A stretch of DNA of 64,000 nucleotides from Eupeodes corollae (GCF_945859685.1 NC_079147.1:86296315-86360314); one strand, 5' to 3'; positions 44,576 through 57,104 are shown, counted from the first letter of the stretch. A program made the numbers and translations. The notes: generated by a model from the sequence alone, not told the origin.

Positions 44576-45100
44576 TCGAACTCGAGATTTTAATCAAACA
44601 TGATATTACGATGGTAGAGAAGTCGAAAAAAGTGGGTCCCGCGATTCCGTCCGTTCGGTTTTGTCTGTCTGTCCACGCTCCTATAGCCTAAACCATTGGG
44701 CCGATTGAGTTCAAACTTGGAAGTTAAGGTTTTGAGCAAATTCGCGTTAGGCGTTTTTTTCATTTTTTTTTAAGATCAAAGCTAACAGTGGCTCCCATAC
44801 AATTTTTTTGGTCAAAAAACGAAAATTCGAATTTTCTCAAAAACAAACCGATAGATTGAATATTTAGAATGAAACAACAACAACTTGTGTGTGCTACCAC
44901 CAAGTTCATAGGCTGGAGTTATAGCTATTTCACGGGGACCAACCCGATCATCAGACTCCTTTAGTGCTGCTTAATCGCTTTTATATGTTCAATTTAATTT
45001 TTGAAGAACTTTTGCCCGAGCTTGGCTTGAACAAGCGATCTAGCGTGTGAGGAGCTAGTGCACTACGCACTACGCCACCGCACCCACATGAAGTTGTAAG
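44576..45100 (-). mobile_element. tRNA-headed SINE-like repeat, family 2
   Basis: On the minus strand, near 45090-45010, a tRNA-like head is visible: GGTGGCGTAGTGCGTAGTGC (A box) and GATCGCTTGTTCAAGCC (B box), about 30 bases apart, followed by AAGCTCGGGCAAAAGTTC. Downstream, to 44576, lies the block with AATCGGCCCAATGG and GGACAGACAGACAAAACC, which resembles sequence inside the hAT-like elements at 2.2 and 28.6 kb (CGACTTCTCTACC). Whether head and block form one element is inferred. The head is separate from SINE family 1. Confidence 0.55.
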
Positions 45101-46767
45101 CCAATTACAGGTTTTTCGTTCTATCGAACTATACTGAACCGATTAGCATTTTTCTAAGCACACACAAGTGTTGTTGTTTTATTCAGGTTCCTTCTATTAT
45201 CTTCTCTCTTTTTTTTTAATTTTCTCTAAAATTTTATTTTTTAACTTGGCTTCTTTTAATAAGAAAAACATATTTTTGTATTGCTCAGGAATGGTACCGC
45301 CCATAGAACCGTTATTTTATTTTTTAATTTTCTCAGCAATTTATGAACCGATTTCAATAATTTTTTTTCTGAATAAGCTCTTATATGCTTGAAAAATATT
45401 TCATTATCAAAAGTGCATTTTTTTATTGTTTGGATTTTTAAAAAAATATTGAAATTTTTTTTTTCAAAATTCGATATCTCAAAAACGGGTAAACATTTTT
45501 TTACAAAATTCAAATTCATAGCGCATATTTTTAATCTCTAAGCAACTGCATACCAAAAATATTTTAAGAACAAAATTGAAAAGTTTTATATATAAAAAAA
45601 TAATTTAAAAAAAAACCGCTCTAACGATTTTCAAAAAAAAAAAATTGAAAAATCAAAGGTTTTTTTATTTATAAAATGGCATTTAATTTTTTGAAGACAA
45701 ACTTATTTTTCAGGTAAAATTTTGAATCTTAAAATATTTTTTTTAATTATTTTTATTTTTAGTAAATTATTTTGACAAAATTTTAATTACATTCCTATGT
45801 TTTATCCAATTTAATGCATTTGGTACAATTTATGTATTTTTATAACTATAACTATTGTAAATACCAACTATGGCCGTGTAACGATTGTGATATGTTTAAT
45901 CAACAATCTATTTTAAAGTGTCTATCAAGAAGTATTATCTTGGTACTTTTGTATATTAGTTTTTAAAAAATTATTCTTTAAGAATAAGGTTGTTTAACAC
46001 ATATTTTACTTGCTTTCGATTATATAAAAGAATTAATACTTAGTACTAGTTAAAGAAACGTACAACCTCTACAACTACTGCTTACGTGTCACTTCATAAC
46101 TAAAATCCAAAACGCACAAGAGCCTGACTGTAACCAACACATGAATAGCAATTTCTTAAACTTTAACGAAAAAAATAAACTGATCGGAATAACTCCATGT
46201 TTGCGCTGAAAACTTGTAGGAAAGAAGGATACCTACCAATGACATTCTTTCACTATTGTCATAAACATGTCATTATCTATCTATCTGCATAAAGCTGAGC
46301 ACACGAAGTGAACCATTCTATGTTCGTTTTAGACACCTACCTAACTACACAATCAATAGGTGATCGCTTTACAATTTAAACATACATATTCTTCCTCTTT
46401 CTTATCTTCAGATAATTTACTTTCCATCCTGGTTCTTCTAACATAAAATTAAAATAAGGCTATCCAATTGAACGAAATAGTTGAATACATAAACAATTGT
46501 TTTCGTTAAGTACGGTTACAAGTAGTATATTTCACTTGCGGGATGAAATGTCCTTGGATGAGTTGTGTGGATGAATTGCTGGTTTTTTTTGACAAATCAA
46601 ATGGCATTTATCTTTGAAGACAAACTTATTTTACAGATATATTTTAAAATCTTATATAAGTACTTTTTTTAAACAGACTTTTTGCATACAGTAGCAAGTT
46701 CGTGCGACCCAGTCGTGCATTTTATTTCGAGTTGCTATAGTAAAAACAAACATACACAATTTTTAAC
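45101..46767. other. AT-rich spacer, no gene recognised
   Basis: Poly-A/T-rich and repetitive-looking (for example 45.36-45.80 kb), with weak resemblance to the minisatellite arrays, but no periodicity could be established by eye. No coding sequence is supported. Confidence 0.4.
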
Positions 46768-47160
46768 TTCCCACATGAAGTTATTGTTATCGGTTCGATT
46801 TGTCGGATTAAAAATTTTGACATTTATCGCCATTTAAAGGTAACTAGAATCTAAATAAAAAGTTTTAATGGAGATGTCTTTGATTGCGTGTGTACGTACG
46901 TTCGTATGTTCGCTAATCTTTTTTCGCTGTCCATATCTCAAGAAACAGACTTGAGATATTTTGTTATACAAATTTTTATCAGCAAGATGCAGAATGAACT
47001 CGTAAATCATCTCTCAAAAAATTGAGTTAGTGTTTTTATTTAAATAAAACAAAAATCAAACATTCCTGTTGACCAAAAACATCTTAATCAATTTTTACCA
47101 ACTTTAAGTAATGTTTGATAAAATGAGTTTAAAGCTGTTAAAAGGTTATTAGGTTCAGAG
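46768..47160 (+). mobile_element. minisatellite-bearing MITE, copy B (left end intact)
   Basis: Starts TAACTTCCCACATGAAG, then GATTTGTCGGATTAAAAATTT, GCGTGTGTACGTACG and the sequence parallel to copy A. Only a trace of the tandem repeat survives (TTTTTACCAACTTTAAGTAATG, reversed) before a LINE begins at about 47.19 kb. It shows the left terminus that copy A has lost. Confidence 0.7.
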
Positions 47161-47189
47161 ATGTAAGTTTTCGTTGTTATAAAGCCAAC

Positions 47190-48965
47190 TCAACTGAGGA
47201 AAACCAGAATAAGTTCAAACACGCTAGAAAGACCTATTAACATATTCGACGAACCAAATGTTTGCATGATCAGAAATTAAGGCAAAAAATACTACAATGT
47301 CCCAAAGGTAGTACAAATTTCTGGTCATTTGTAAAAAGCGTACGAAACACGACGTCATCCTCGGTTCAAACGCTAGTCCGCAAGTAAATGATTCTATGGG
47401 ACGAATCTTCTTTCGCACTCGTGCAGTTACAAGAGTGCTGAAAGACCTTGACATACACAAATCTGTCCCGTATAGTATCTTCCGAATTGTTCTGAAGAGG
47501 TGTTCTTCATCCCTGGCAAAACCACTCTTCAGGTCTCTTTCCGAGTTTAAAGAAAAAAGCATTTGTCCAGCCTGTCAAAAAAAGGGGGAATCCTCCAACT
47601 ATCGTCCAAAAGCACTCACGTCCCTTCTTTCCAAGGTCATGGAAACGCTGATCAATTATCAGCCCAAGAAATATCTCGAAGAACGGAAGCTTCTTCATGA
47701 ACGACAATCTGGATTTCGTAGCAATAAGTCCTTACCGAACAGTGGAACAAATATTTAGATCGCTTTAGAGAAAGTAATATTATTGCACTTTATATTTCAA
47801 AAGCATTTCATAGAGTTTGGCACCAAGCTCTATCGAAATGCGTGCTTTTGGTATTGATGAATCTCTTCTGCGTTGGATTAGAAGTTACCTTTCTAACCGT
47901 TCAATACAAGTTGTATTGGATAGTTCCAAGTCTGAAATTCATAAAATAAGTAGTAGTATTTCCCAGGGCTCCGTTTTGTCTCCGACGCTCTTTCTTATAT
48001 TCATAAATGATCTTATGTCTATGACTTCTAATCCGTTAAACTGTTTCGCCGACGAAACAACCCTCAGCTTCTCATACTCGTTTCTATATTCAGTATTCAC
48101 ATCCTTGTCCTTCGGATTTGGAACTTAAACGGCAGCGTATGATTCGGTCATTAAATTCTGATCTTGAAGGGGGAATCAAAAACCGTGTAGAATTTAATGC
48201 TTCGAAAACTCAATCTTGTCTCCTGTTGTTAAATAGAAACACACCCCCGATGCCACTATTTATGAGTGGCACTTGCATCCAAGAACCTAATCAACTGTCA
48301 GTACTTGTATGTGTATCACAGATCACCTTTTATGGAATGATCATATATTTGATATTGCCAAAAATGCTGCCAGGTGCTTAAGTTTTCTCCGATGGTACAA
48401 GAAATTTTTCACACCTTCTGATCTGTCTGTAATTTTCAAAGCCTCCATCCGTCTAAAGCTTGAATAAAATTCGCATATCTGGGAAAGTGCCCCTAAAACA
48501 AGTTTAAATCTCTTGGATAGAATACAAAAAATGGCTATGAATGATAGGGGACAGAACTATAGTCGGAACATTTACATCGCTAGAACACCGCCGCAATGTT
48601 TCATGGCTTTCGTTGTTTTATCAATATTCTTACAAACAATGTTCTGTCGAATTATCCAGTTGCATTCCACCCCTTAAACGATTCAGCCGTAATACTCGTG
48701 CTTCCAGGAATGCTCATCAGTTTACCCTTGAGCTCAATTTCGGGCGTACTGTCAAGTAAAACGCACATCGAGAATGTGGAATGCTTTAGCCAACTCTGTT
48801 TTCAACTCCAATTTTGATGCTCGGAACTTTAAGACCAATGTACACCTGTATCTCCTTTTAAATCCATCCCTATTTTCCTAATGCTCGCACTGTGTTTAAA
48901 TCTAAACATATAAAGGGTACTAATAACCCCTTAAATTCCTGTAAATTATAAAAAAGAGGATGGGA
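47190..48965 (+). pseudogene. Jockey/CR1-like LINE, RT to 3' end, copy 4 (longest)
   Basis: Plus-strand blocks in several frames: SNYRPKALTSLLSKVMETLIN and ERKLLHERQSGFRSNKS (47396-47758), FGIDESLLRWIRSYLSNRSI, SQGSVLSPTLFLIFINDL and LNCFADETTLSFSYS (47817-48128), RVEFNASKTQSCLLLLNRNT (48118-48381), and LEHRRNVSWLSLFYQYSYK, SSCIPPLKRFSRN and NAHQFTLELNFGR (48541-48759). The catalytic FADD has become FADE. The 3' UTR ends in AAAGGGTACTAATAACCCC near 48913-48931, matching copy 1 at 10.3 kb. It spans RT and C-terminal tail but lacks ORF1 and endonuclease. Several frameshifts. Confidence 0.88.
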
Positions 48966-48983
48966 TGCGACCCACACTGATAA

Positions 48984-50216
48984 CTTCCCATCCCGTCTGT
49001 CAATTTGTCTTGTTTAAAAGTTTGTAGGTTTTCGTGTTTTGTTAAAAAAGTTTTTTGTTGAATCATTTTAAAAATTTAAAAATTATTGACAATATTTTGT
49101 ATTTATGAGGAAAGAGTTTGATTTCAAAATCTATTTAAGTTAACAAGATATGGATTTAGTCGAAACCGATTTTTAACAATCTTACTAATTTTTGGAGATA
49201 TCAATTTTGTGTGAAAAAAACTGACTGTTGGACTTTAATAAGAAATATACTGAATTTCGAAAACAATATGTTCTGTGAGATTAAAACAATTTGAAACCAA
49301 TATTTTTAATTTTTGAAAAGATATTGGAGTCCAAAAAAAAATGTTTACCAAGTTTTTATATTATTTTTTTTAGCTTTTTATTAATTGTAAAAAAAATGTC
49401 AATTCGATTTTTTTCAAAGTTTTACTGTATATTGACAATATTTTTTTTGAAAGCGAAAAGTAGTTTAGGCACTATATCAAAATTTTGGAAAAATATTTGA
49501 AGCGAAAATCAGTTTTTACCAACTTTTATTCATTTTTTGTTAAGTTTTTATTTAAAAAAAAAATGTCCATTTGATTTTTCTCAACAATTTTTAGAATGTT
49601 GAAAACAATATTTTGTTATATGATAAAATAACAAGTTTTTAAAAAGATATTTGAGTCGATATTCAGTTTTTACCAACTTTGAGTAATGTTTTCTTAGGTT
49701 TTTATTTTTTTATAAAAAAACTGCCGATTAGATTTTTTTCAAAATGTTATCAGATGTTGAAAACATTATTCTTCGTTGCAAACAATTGTTTTGGAGATGA
49801 AATTATATTTTAGTATTCAAATTTTCGAGGTGACAACATTTCATTTTTCAGTTTTTTGGATTTAATTTGTTGGGATTTTTTCCAAAAATATACTTGTTTG
49901 ATATCATGTTACAATATATAATTTAAAATTTAATTCGAGTCATAGCTATTATTTGCTCGTGAGATATTTAGGGTTAACCAAAATTTTCACCTTTTTTAAT
50001 TGTTTTGGTAGAAAAAACCCACTCAATTGTCTTGAGAGTTCTTTCTGCCTCTTTCTGCATTATTATCCGTATAACGAAATTTATTTGAAGTCGATATCTC
50101 TTCTGCTTTTTGAGCTATGGACAACGAAAAAACGTTTATTTTGACTCCAAGGGCCTCGCAACGTGGATAAATGTCAACATTTTCAATTAGATTACAATAA
50201 TTTCCTATGGGAAGTT
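48984..50216 (-). mobile_element. minisatellite-bearing MITE, copy C (both ends)
   Basis: Left edge TAACTTCCCATCCCGTCTGTC and right edge TTTCCTATGGGAAGTTA form short inverted ends TAACTTCCCAT. The interior, reversed relative to copy A, has several tandem units with TTTTTACCAACTTT and AAAAAGATATT blocks, then the unique head with AAAAACGTTTATTTTGACTC and TTAACCAAAATTTTCACC. About 1.23 kb, no coding sequence. It begins directly after the 3' end of LINE copy 4. Confidence 0.8.
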
Positions 50217-50852
50217 AAAAATAGAATATACTAAAAAAAATACATACAATTGGAAAATATGGGTTTTCAACTAAAAATCTTTAAAAAAAATAGTTTCTTA
50301 ATCAAACAATCTCATCATATTCGAAATAATGGTGGTAGTTTTCAGTAATTTTTTTTTGGAAAAAGTTAAACTGAAACATTTCTCAGCAAAACACGAAAAC
50401 TTAAAAAAGCAACAAAAAACTGAAGTCATTTTGGCAAAATGACCAGACGTGACGGTCATGTGCCCGAAATTATGTTAAAATTATAATGCCAAAAGATTAT
50501 AAGTTACTATTTAACCATTTACAAGGTGAATTTTGGCTTATTGAAAAATGTGTGTGCCCTTAGCTGCCATTGATTTGATTTGCTAAGAATGACTTAAAAG
50601 CTTCAGAGATGGCTGTCTGAAATAAAAACGACCATAAAACATCAAAAAATAGTTTGTTGAAAAAAATAAGCATTTAGCATGATTGTTTATAAATTGAAAG
50701 TATTTTCTTGGATGACTTGAGTAATGACTTATGGTATTTGTAAAACAAAGCAAATTCAGAAAATCTGAGCTTTAACCTAAATTTAAGTATTTACTTTTTA
50801 CTTTAAGTAAGTAATATTTAGTACATTCATCTCATAAATCTTTTGTAAATGC
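50217..50852. other. AT-rich spacer, nothing recognised
   Basis: No gene, repeat boundary or RNA gene seen. Confidence 0.4.
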
Positions 50853-50860
50853 CGTGATAC

Positions 50861-52426
50861 CAAGGGCGGATCCAGACTTTTCGTCAGGGGGGGGTCACAC
50901 TTAGATGAGTTTTTTACACACTGATTAAAAATGTTCTTTAATGTTTTGTAAAGGATGCTAACAAAATTTAATAATTGCTAAAATGACAACTTTAGTATCA
51001 AATTATTTAGAACACTGTTGTCCAGCAAGTTTTGGTCTAACTATTTAATTTAGAAGACTTATATGAAAAAATTCCAAGATTCGAACAGTTGTCTAAATAT
51101 ACCATATTTAAGAGCTTAAATACAATAACTTAGAATGTGTTGGTGCGTTTCGCGCAGAAATGCAGGAAATTGTTTTGAAACGTTGCTTTTTTCCAAAAAC
51201 AAAACACACTTTTCTTGTTTTCATTTCTATTTATGCGAAGAAATCTGCAAAAATTAAAAAATCCAGAAAATGAGAGAGGATCTGATATGTAAAAATGTGG
51301 GGCTTTTTTGACGTAGTTTTTTCGAAATCAATTTCCGGGAGTCTCTTATTATTATCGTTATTAATCAGCTTACACGTATTTGGATCTTATAAAGGCGTCA
51401 ACAAAACTTAAAAATTGTAGAGACAAAAAGGTTTGGTTCTTGAATTTAAGGAAATAGTTGTATTTAAGAACATGATTTGGGAAGAAAAGTTTTGTAGTAC
51501 TCACAAATTACACGTTTCAAAGCTTTTATATCAATAGATATGAAACGTTTATTATGTTTTAACTTTGCTATCAGTTTAACAAAAGTGAGACTTGATTTTT
51601 TGGGACATTTGTATTATTGAAATTCGTGTTTAAATCTCAGTTCCAAAGCATCCAAAGCGAATTCACTTCCAAAGTATGTTTATTTAATTTTTTAAGATCT
51701 TTTGTATTGAACAGAAAACCAATTTTAAAAGAAATGAAATGCACGACTGGGTCGCAAGAGCTTGACAATTTCCAAAAGATCTGTTTAAAAATATTTCTAA
51801 TATTTTAAGATTTAAAAATGTACCAACAAAATAAGTTCTGCCATTTTCTGGTCGAAAAATCTAGATTTACCTATTTTTTTTCGAAAATCATTTTTAATTT
51901 TGCGTTAAAAAAATTTTCAGTATAGGCACTAAAGAAAGAGCTTATAAATATATGAACATTTTACATTTAAATTTCTTAAAAAAATGTTGTCTCCTTTCTG
52001 AGGTATCGAGTTTTGTAAACAAAATTAGTATTTTATTAAAAATAAAAAAAATACATTTTTGATCATAACAAATCATCATCAATTTGATCATTGACAAGAG
52101 ATTGCACAGAAAAAGAAGAATTTTGAAATCGTTCCATTAGTTCTTGAGAACAAAATAAAGATTTTTTTGAGGTGTACCCTTCTGGAGCAATACGAAAATA
52201 TGTTTTTCTTGTAGAAAGAAGCCAAAATAAGAAAACAAAATTTTGAGAAAGTTTTAGAAAAATCACATGTTTGAACCAAAAAATTTGTGTGGGGACTGCT
52301 GTTATTCTTTGTATTAATAAAATGATAAAAACTCCTTACACTAATCATCTGAAAATCTAATATTCAATCAACACAATTGTTTGGACTGTAGGGGCCAGGA
52401 AAGACAGACAGACAGAAGGAATCGAG
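50861..52426 (+). mobile_element. hAT-like element, third copy, cut by assembly gap
   Basis: Begins CAAGGGCGGATCCAGACTTT and follows the element at 891-3052 closely (for example GACTGGGTCGCAAGAGCTTG near 51744 and GTGTGGGGACTGCTGTTATT near 52290), with small insertions and deletions. It runs into the N gap at 52427, so the right end is not visible. A segment at about 52062-52260 is an insertion relative to copy 1. Confidence 0.85.
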
Positions 52427-52626
52427 NNNNNNNNNNNNNNNNNNNNNNNNNNNNNNNNNNNNNNNNNNNNNNNNNNNNNNNNNNNNNNNNNNNNNNNNNN
52501 NNNNNNNNNNNNNNNNNNNNNNNNNNNNNNNNNNNNNNNNNNNNNNNNNNNNNNNNNNNNNNNNNNNNNNNNNNNNNNNNNNNNNNNNNNNNNNNNNNNN
52601 NNNNNNNNNNNNNNNNNNNNNNNNNN
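52427..52626. other. assembly gap of exactly 200 N
   Basis: A placeholder of 200 N, so its true length is unknown. It separates the hAT-like element from a mariner terminus that starts at the very next base. The right end of the former and the left flank of the latter are missing. Confidence 0.98.
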
Positions 52627-53628
52627 GGGTGTCCCAAAATTAACGCAAAATTTGAATTAAATAGAAAACGCCGTTTTTAGTCTTTTGATAGTTATATTTT
52701 TATTGACTCGTAAAGTACATAGGATAGGGTTATGTATGGAATAACACATCGGACAGATGGCCTCCTCGGCTTTGCATGCACATGCGCACTCTTTTGTTGA
52801 AATTTTCCATGACCATTCTGCATAAATGTGGCTGAATTTCGTTGATGCAGCGTTGAATCTCCTCCTTTAATGCACGGGTGGTTGTGGGCTTGTTGACATA
52901 GACTTGTGATTTCAAATAACCCCATAAAAAGAAGACTAATGGTGTTAAATCACACGTTCTAGGAGGCCAATTTTGATCACCGAAACGAGAGAGTACACAA
53001 CCTGGAAATGTCTCATGCAGTAATTGAATTGTTTCACGGGCTGTATGACATGTGGCACTGTCTTGTTGAAATCACATATTGGACACATCAATATCATCCA
53101 ATTTTGGCAGAAAGATCTGTGTAATCATGTCGCGATATCGAGCACCAGTAACAGTCACTGCTTGACCAGCATCATTTTCAAAAAAATATGGCCCAATAGA
53201 GGTAGAGAGGTTCTTGAAATTTGCAATTCTTGTCCGACGTCGAATTGTTGTTCCTGGATTGTCAGCAACAATCTCACGCAATGCTTCGACATTCACATTT
53301 GAACGGCTTGTTTTTGGACGACCAGTGTGTTTGGCGTCTCCAACGGATCCAGTCTCCATGAATTTTTCAATTAAACTCTTCACAGTTGACGAAGTTAAAA
53401 CACTATTCCGACCTATTTTGTATGAAATTTTCGAACTGCAGCCGCCAAGCTTTCACTATTTTTGAAATATTCTTTAATAATGAAGACACGTTGTTCTATC
53501 GTGTAACGCTCCATTTTTAATAACCCTATACTGTTAGCTGTCAAATTGCTTTTTTTTCATGGTTACCAACACTTCACTGCACAAATGGCGGCAAATTAAA
53601 ATCTTGCGTTAGTTTTGGGACACCCTTT
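52627..53628 (-). mobile_element. mariner-family element with GGGTGTCCC ends
   Basis: The left end GGGTGTCCCAAAATTAACGC (from 52627) and the reverse complement of the right end, AAAGGGTGTCCCAAAACTAA (to about 53628), are inverted repeats of about 25 bp. The 1.0-kb element carries one transposase gene on the minus strand with an internal deletion. The next base to the right begins the RTE-like LINE tail. Confidence 0.88.
52730..53514 (-). pseudogene. mariner-family transposase, third family, inactivated
   Basis: Starts MERYTIEQRVFIIKEYFKNS at 53514 and continues through a damaged helix-turn-helix (TGSVGDAKHTGRPKTSRSN). A deletion joins RTRIANFKN to IGPYFFENDAGQAVTV, removing the first catalytic Asp region. 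In the block after IDVSNM a TGA replaces Trp before FQQDSATCHTA. The third catalytic Asp is Val: CDLTPLVFFLW in place of the usual DLTPLDFFLW. The C-terminus MCMQSRGGHLSDVLFHT is intact with a stop at 52730-52732. Three independent lesions make it inactive. Confidence 0.88.
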
Positions 53629-54500
53629 ATTTAAGGTGGCGCTACAGTCCTGTGTGAACTAGGGCCTCACCCAACAAACTTCTCCATCTAGCTCGGTCCC
53701 TAGCTATATGTCTCCAATTTCGCGCTCCAAGTTGGGTGAGGTCATCTTCCACTTGTGCGCGCCACCTGATCCGCGGTCTTCCTCTTCTGCGCTGTCCTGT
53801 GGATGCGGTTTCGAATACTTTCCGGGCCGGAGCATTGGTTTCCATGCGCTCTACGTGACCCAGCCATCTTAGTCGTTGGACTTTTACCCTTCTGGCTAAG
53901 TCTACGTCGCTGTACAGTCCGTATAGCACGTCGTTCCATCTTCTCCTCCACTCCCCTTTGATGCATACGGGACCGTAGATCACACGAAGAACTTTACTCT
54001 CGAAGCGGCCCAAGGTGTAATTGGACAGATTTTAGAAAAAAAGTGCCTCTATTGTTGATGTGGGAGCTCTGCAATATTCTTTCAAGGACGATGTTAAATA
54101 AATCGCATGGCAGCGCATTAACCCGGAAACCTTTTTTAACATAGAAAGGTTATATTCTATGTATGGTTCTATACAGCTCGTCCCTGTAGATGCTGTCATA
54201 TGCGGCCTTGAAATCGATGAAAAGATGGTGGGTGTCGATTTGGTGCTCTTGAGTTTTTTCCAGGATCTGCCGTAATGTGAATATTTGATCAACTGTGGAC
54301 TTTCCTGGTCTAAAACCACACTGATAAGGACCTATCAGGTTGTTGACGATGGGCTTTAGACGTTCACATATTACGGCAGAGAAGATTTCGTAGGTTATGT
54401 TAAGTAGACTGATTCCTCTATAGTTGAATAAGTTTAGAGGGCCTCCTTTTTTCACTATCGAGCATCCTTTTTTTGGACCATATATCTTACAGATAAGTTA
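53629..54500 (-). pseudogene. RTE-like LINE, copy 2, with 3' end
   Basis: RT block at 54150-54455: FNYRGISLLNITYEIFSAVI, ERLKPIVNNLIGPYQCGFRP, GKSTVDQIFTLRQILEKTQE, HHLFIDFKAAYDSIYRDELY. After a deletion comes the C-terminal tail at 53642-54013: KVQRLRWLGHVERMETNAPA, RRRGRPRIRWRAQVEDDL, WRHIARDRARWRSLLGEALV. The 3' end reads GTGAGGCCCTAGTTCACACA then GGACTGTAGCGCCACCTTAA and closely resembles the tails of SINE family 1. The YADD region is lost in the deletion. Sequence in the tail is less decayed than copy 1. Confidence 0.87.
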
Positions 54501-54514
54501 GTGCTTGCTCCTAA

Positions 54515-54625
54515 CCAAAATATCTTGTCAATTTCTCGTAAGAGGCAGTTATCCTAAAAAAAATTAAGGTATTGAACACAAGATACCATGATAGTCCTAC
54601 GCACTTACCATTACTCGACGGGTAC
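54515..54625 (-). mobile_element. SINE family 1 head fragment, copy e
   Basis: Minus strand: TAATGGTAAGTGCGTAGGAC (A-box region), TATCTTGTGTTCAATACC (B box), then an oligo-T stretch and AACTGCCTCTTACGAGAAAT from the family body. It stops at about 54515 where sequence changes. The tail is missing. Confidence 0.72.
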
Positions 54626-57104
54626 TAAATACTAATAAGTTCATACGATTAAAAATAATTATGTCCTTTTTAAAACAATTTATTACTCAGGTAGATTATA
54701 AGCTGTTTCTAAAAGTTGCACCCAAAAATAGTTAAAACTACAAATATATATCTTATAAAGAAAAAAGGTTATCAAATTTCAGCGAGACCAAAGAATTAAG
54801 TTCAAGGCCAAATTTTCGATTTTTCGTTCACCATACGGGCTTTAATATTTACGTAGTAAATAAGTGGTAATTGTACATTGAAAAACTTCCATCATAGAAT
54901 CATGTATTCATGTCTCGTTTAACCAAAGAAGTCGACTACTGACTTAATATCTCCATTCGATGAGTGGGTAGAGTATCGGTAGCATAATATGCTTAACGGA
55001 AACATTATACTATAGCAATGGTATGAGTATTGTATAATCTGACGTCTCCGCCCTTTGGAATTTATTTACATAGATGGTGACGGACGTGACGATTTTAATT
55101 CAAGATAATAATCTTTAATTTTCGTACAATTGACGTTTTTCTTCTTCTTGCGCTAATACAATCTGTATTTAAAAACAAATCAGAGCAAATGTCAATGTTA
55201 ACAGCGGACTTGAGTACTTATTGTACAGGTTATGGAACGGTAAGTAACATGTTATAAGCGGCTTTATTAAAGCTGACATCATACCGTAGCAGCCCGACTG
55301 ACGACAACGATACCGGTAAGCTTAATAATTTGACGCTTATAATAATACGCTAATGCTAATAAACAATTACTAACATTTTGTTTGGAAATAATTGATATTG
55401 GTGGTAAGTGGCATTTTTGAAGTTTAAATTTAGTTAAATTGGACAGTTTTTGGAGGTTTTAGATTTTAAATACTTGTACGTGCGTTGTTAACTTTTGAAT
55501 TGCAGACAGCGGAATTTATGGAATGTCTTAGAAATGGAATTCCCGGCAGTTAATTGACTTCTAATGCTTTGCCTTACTATGTTTGTTTAATTAATGTTCA
55601 TATCATGATATTAAATCAAAAAACCGTAGGTACTCGTGCTGCCAATTATTGTATAGAAGTGCAAAATTAATTATACGTCTCCAGCTTTTGATGAAAAATT
55701 AATTAAATTAGTATTAGTATTAAATTACTTGAGTGGTGTTTCAACAACAAAATTTTTCAATCCTTCCTAAATCATTACAATAAGTTAATGCCTCCCTAAC
55801 CACTATTATCATCTAAAAAAATCTGCATATCTATCTACACAAATTGTAGCATAGACATATATTTTTATTTTTATCTGAAACTTTATTTTTCATCCATATT
55901 AAAGCAAAATCAAAAAAAAAAATCTGCTACACTTTCAACCACATTTACGAAAAATTCAAAAGTAATTTGAATTAACCATAAACGGGGAAAGAAATGATGC
56001 AAACCAATAATCTTCGATAACCAGCGTGTCTTTAAGGTATAGGCTGTTGGGCTGCGCTCACATTGCCTACAAACTCAACTCATCCTAAGACCACTCATAA
56101 CTTAATAAAGGACTCATCCCATAAAATACGAAATACCGGGAAACCAAGTGATCGAAAGAAATGGTTTGTGCATTCGATTAGTTCCTTCAAATATACAAAC
56201 CATTTTGTTGTATTTATTACTTACCCAGTATTTCATGTTTTTATAATAAAAAGTTAAGTTTTATTACAAATAATACAAGTAAATATGTTCAGTAAAAATA
56301 CAATTCGCTTGATCCACAGAAAACACTCATTCTTTTGAAACCTTAATTGTGAAAAATTGGCTTAGAGTGAGAGCCGGAAGAGGTAAATTTGTTTACAAAA
56401 CTAAATAAAAATGATTTTGTATATGTAGTGAAGAAAGTGTCAGTGACGGAATTTCGAAACTTTATTCTTACTTAAGTCGATACTTTATAATTCTAGTGGA
56501 CATCAAAAACGAAAAACACATTCTTAAGAAAACGAACTTATTATTTCTCCTTTATAAACTTTTTTTTTAAATAAAGGTTTGTGATACGTCAATTTCAAAG
56601 TTTAGCGATATTTTCAAAGGTACTCAAACCAAGGATGAAAGAATTCTAGATTGAACACTTATAACACTGGTCGACAAAATAACGTTTCGAAACAAAGCAA
56701 TAATTTGTAAAAGTTAAAGTTATCATGAATTTGAATTTAGGCTTTAAGTTGTTATAACATCAGGATTTAAGTTTCAAATTGGTAACTATAATTAAAACAG
56801 GTTTTTTAAAAAACACTTAAGTAATAGAATTGTTAAGACGATGATGTAGTAGTAACAGGAACAAACATTTTCTTTTGCAAATACAAAATAGCTAAGCGTT
56901 TCTTTGAATTTTTGAAAGATATGTGAAAACTTACAATTTATGAAGATTTTTTGAAAACCTTATAATACATTTGATAGGGATTATAGATTTGGAAAATCAT
57001 CACGAAGTTTATTGAACAAAAAGCTGAGTTGAGAAACTTTCATAAAACCTTCTATAAGCTTTTTCAGATAGATTGCTTCCTTTATTTTTCAAAGTATATT
57101 TTAA
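54626..57104. other. spacer of 2.5 kb, no gene recognised
   Basis: AT-rich. No transposon ends or coding sequence are supported. The 64-codon frame at 56063-56257 (+) matches nothing. Confidence 0.4.
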
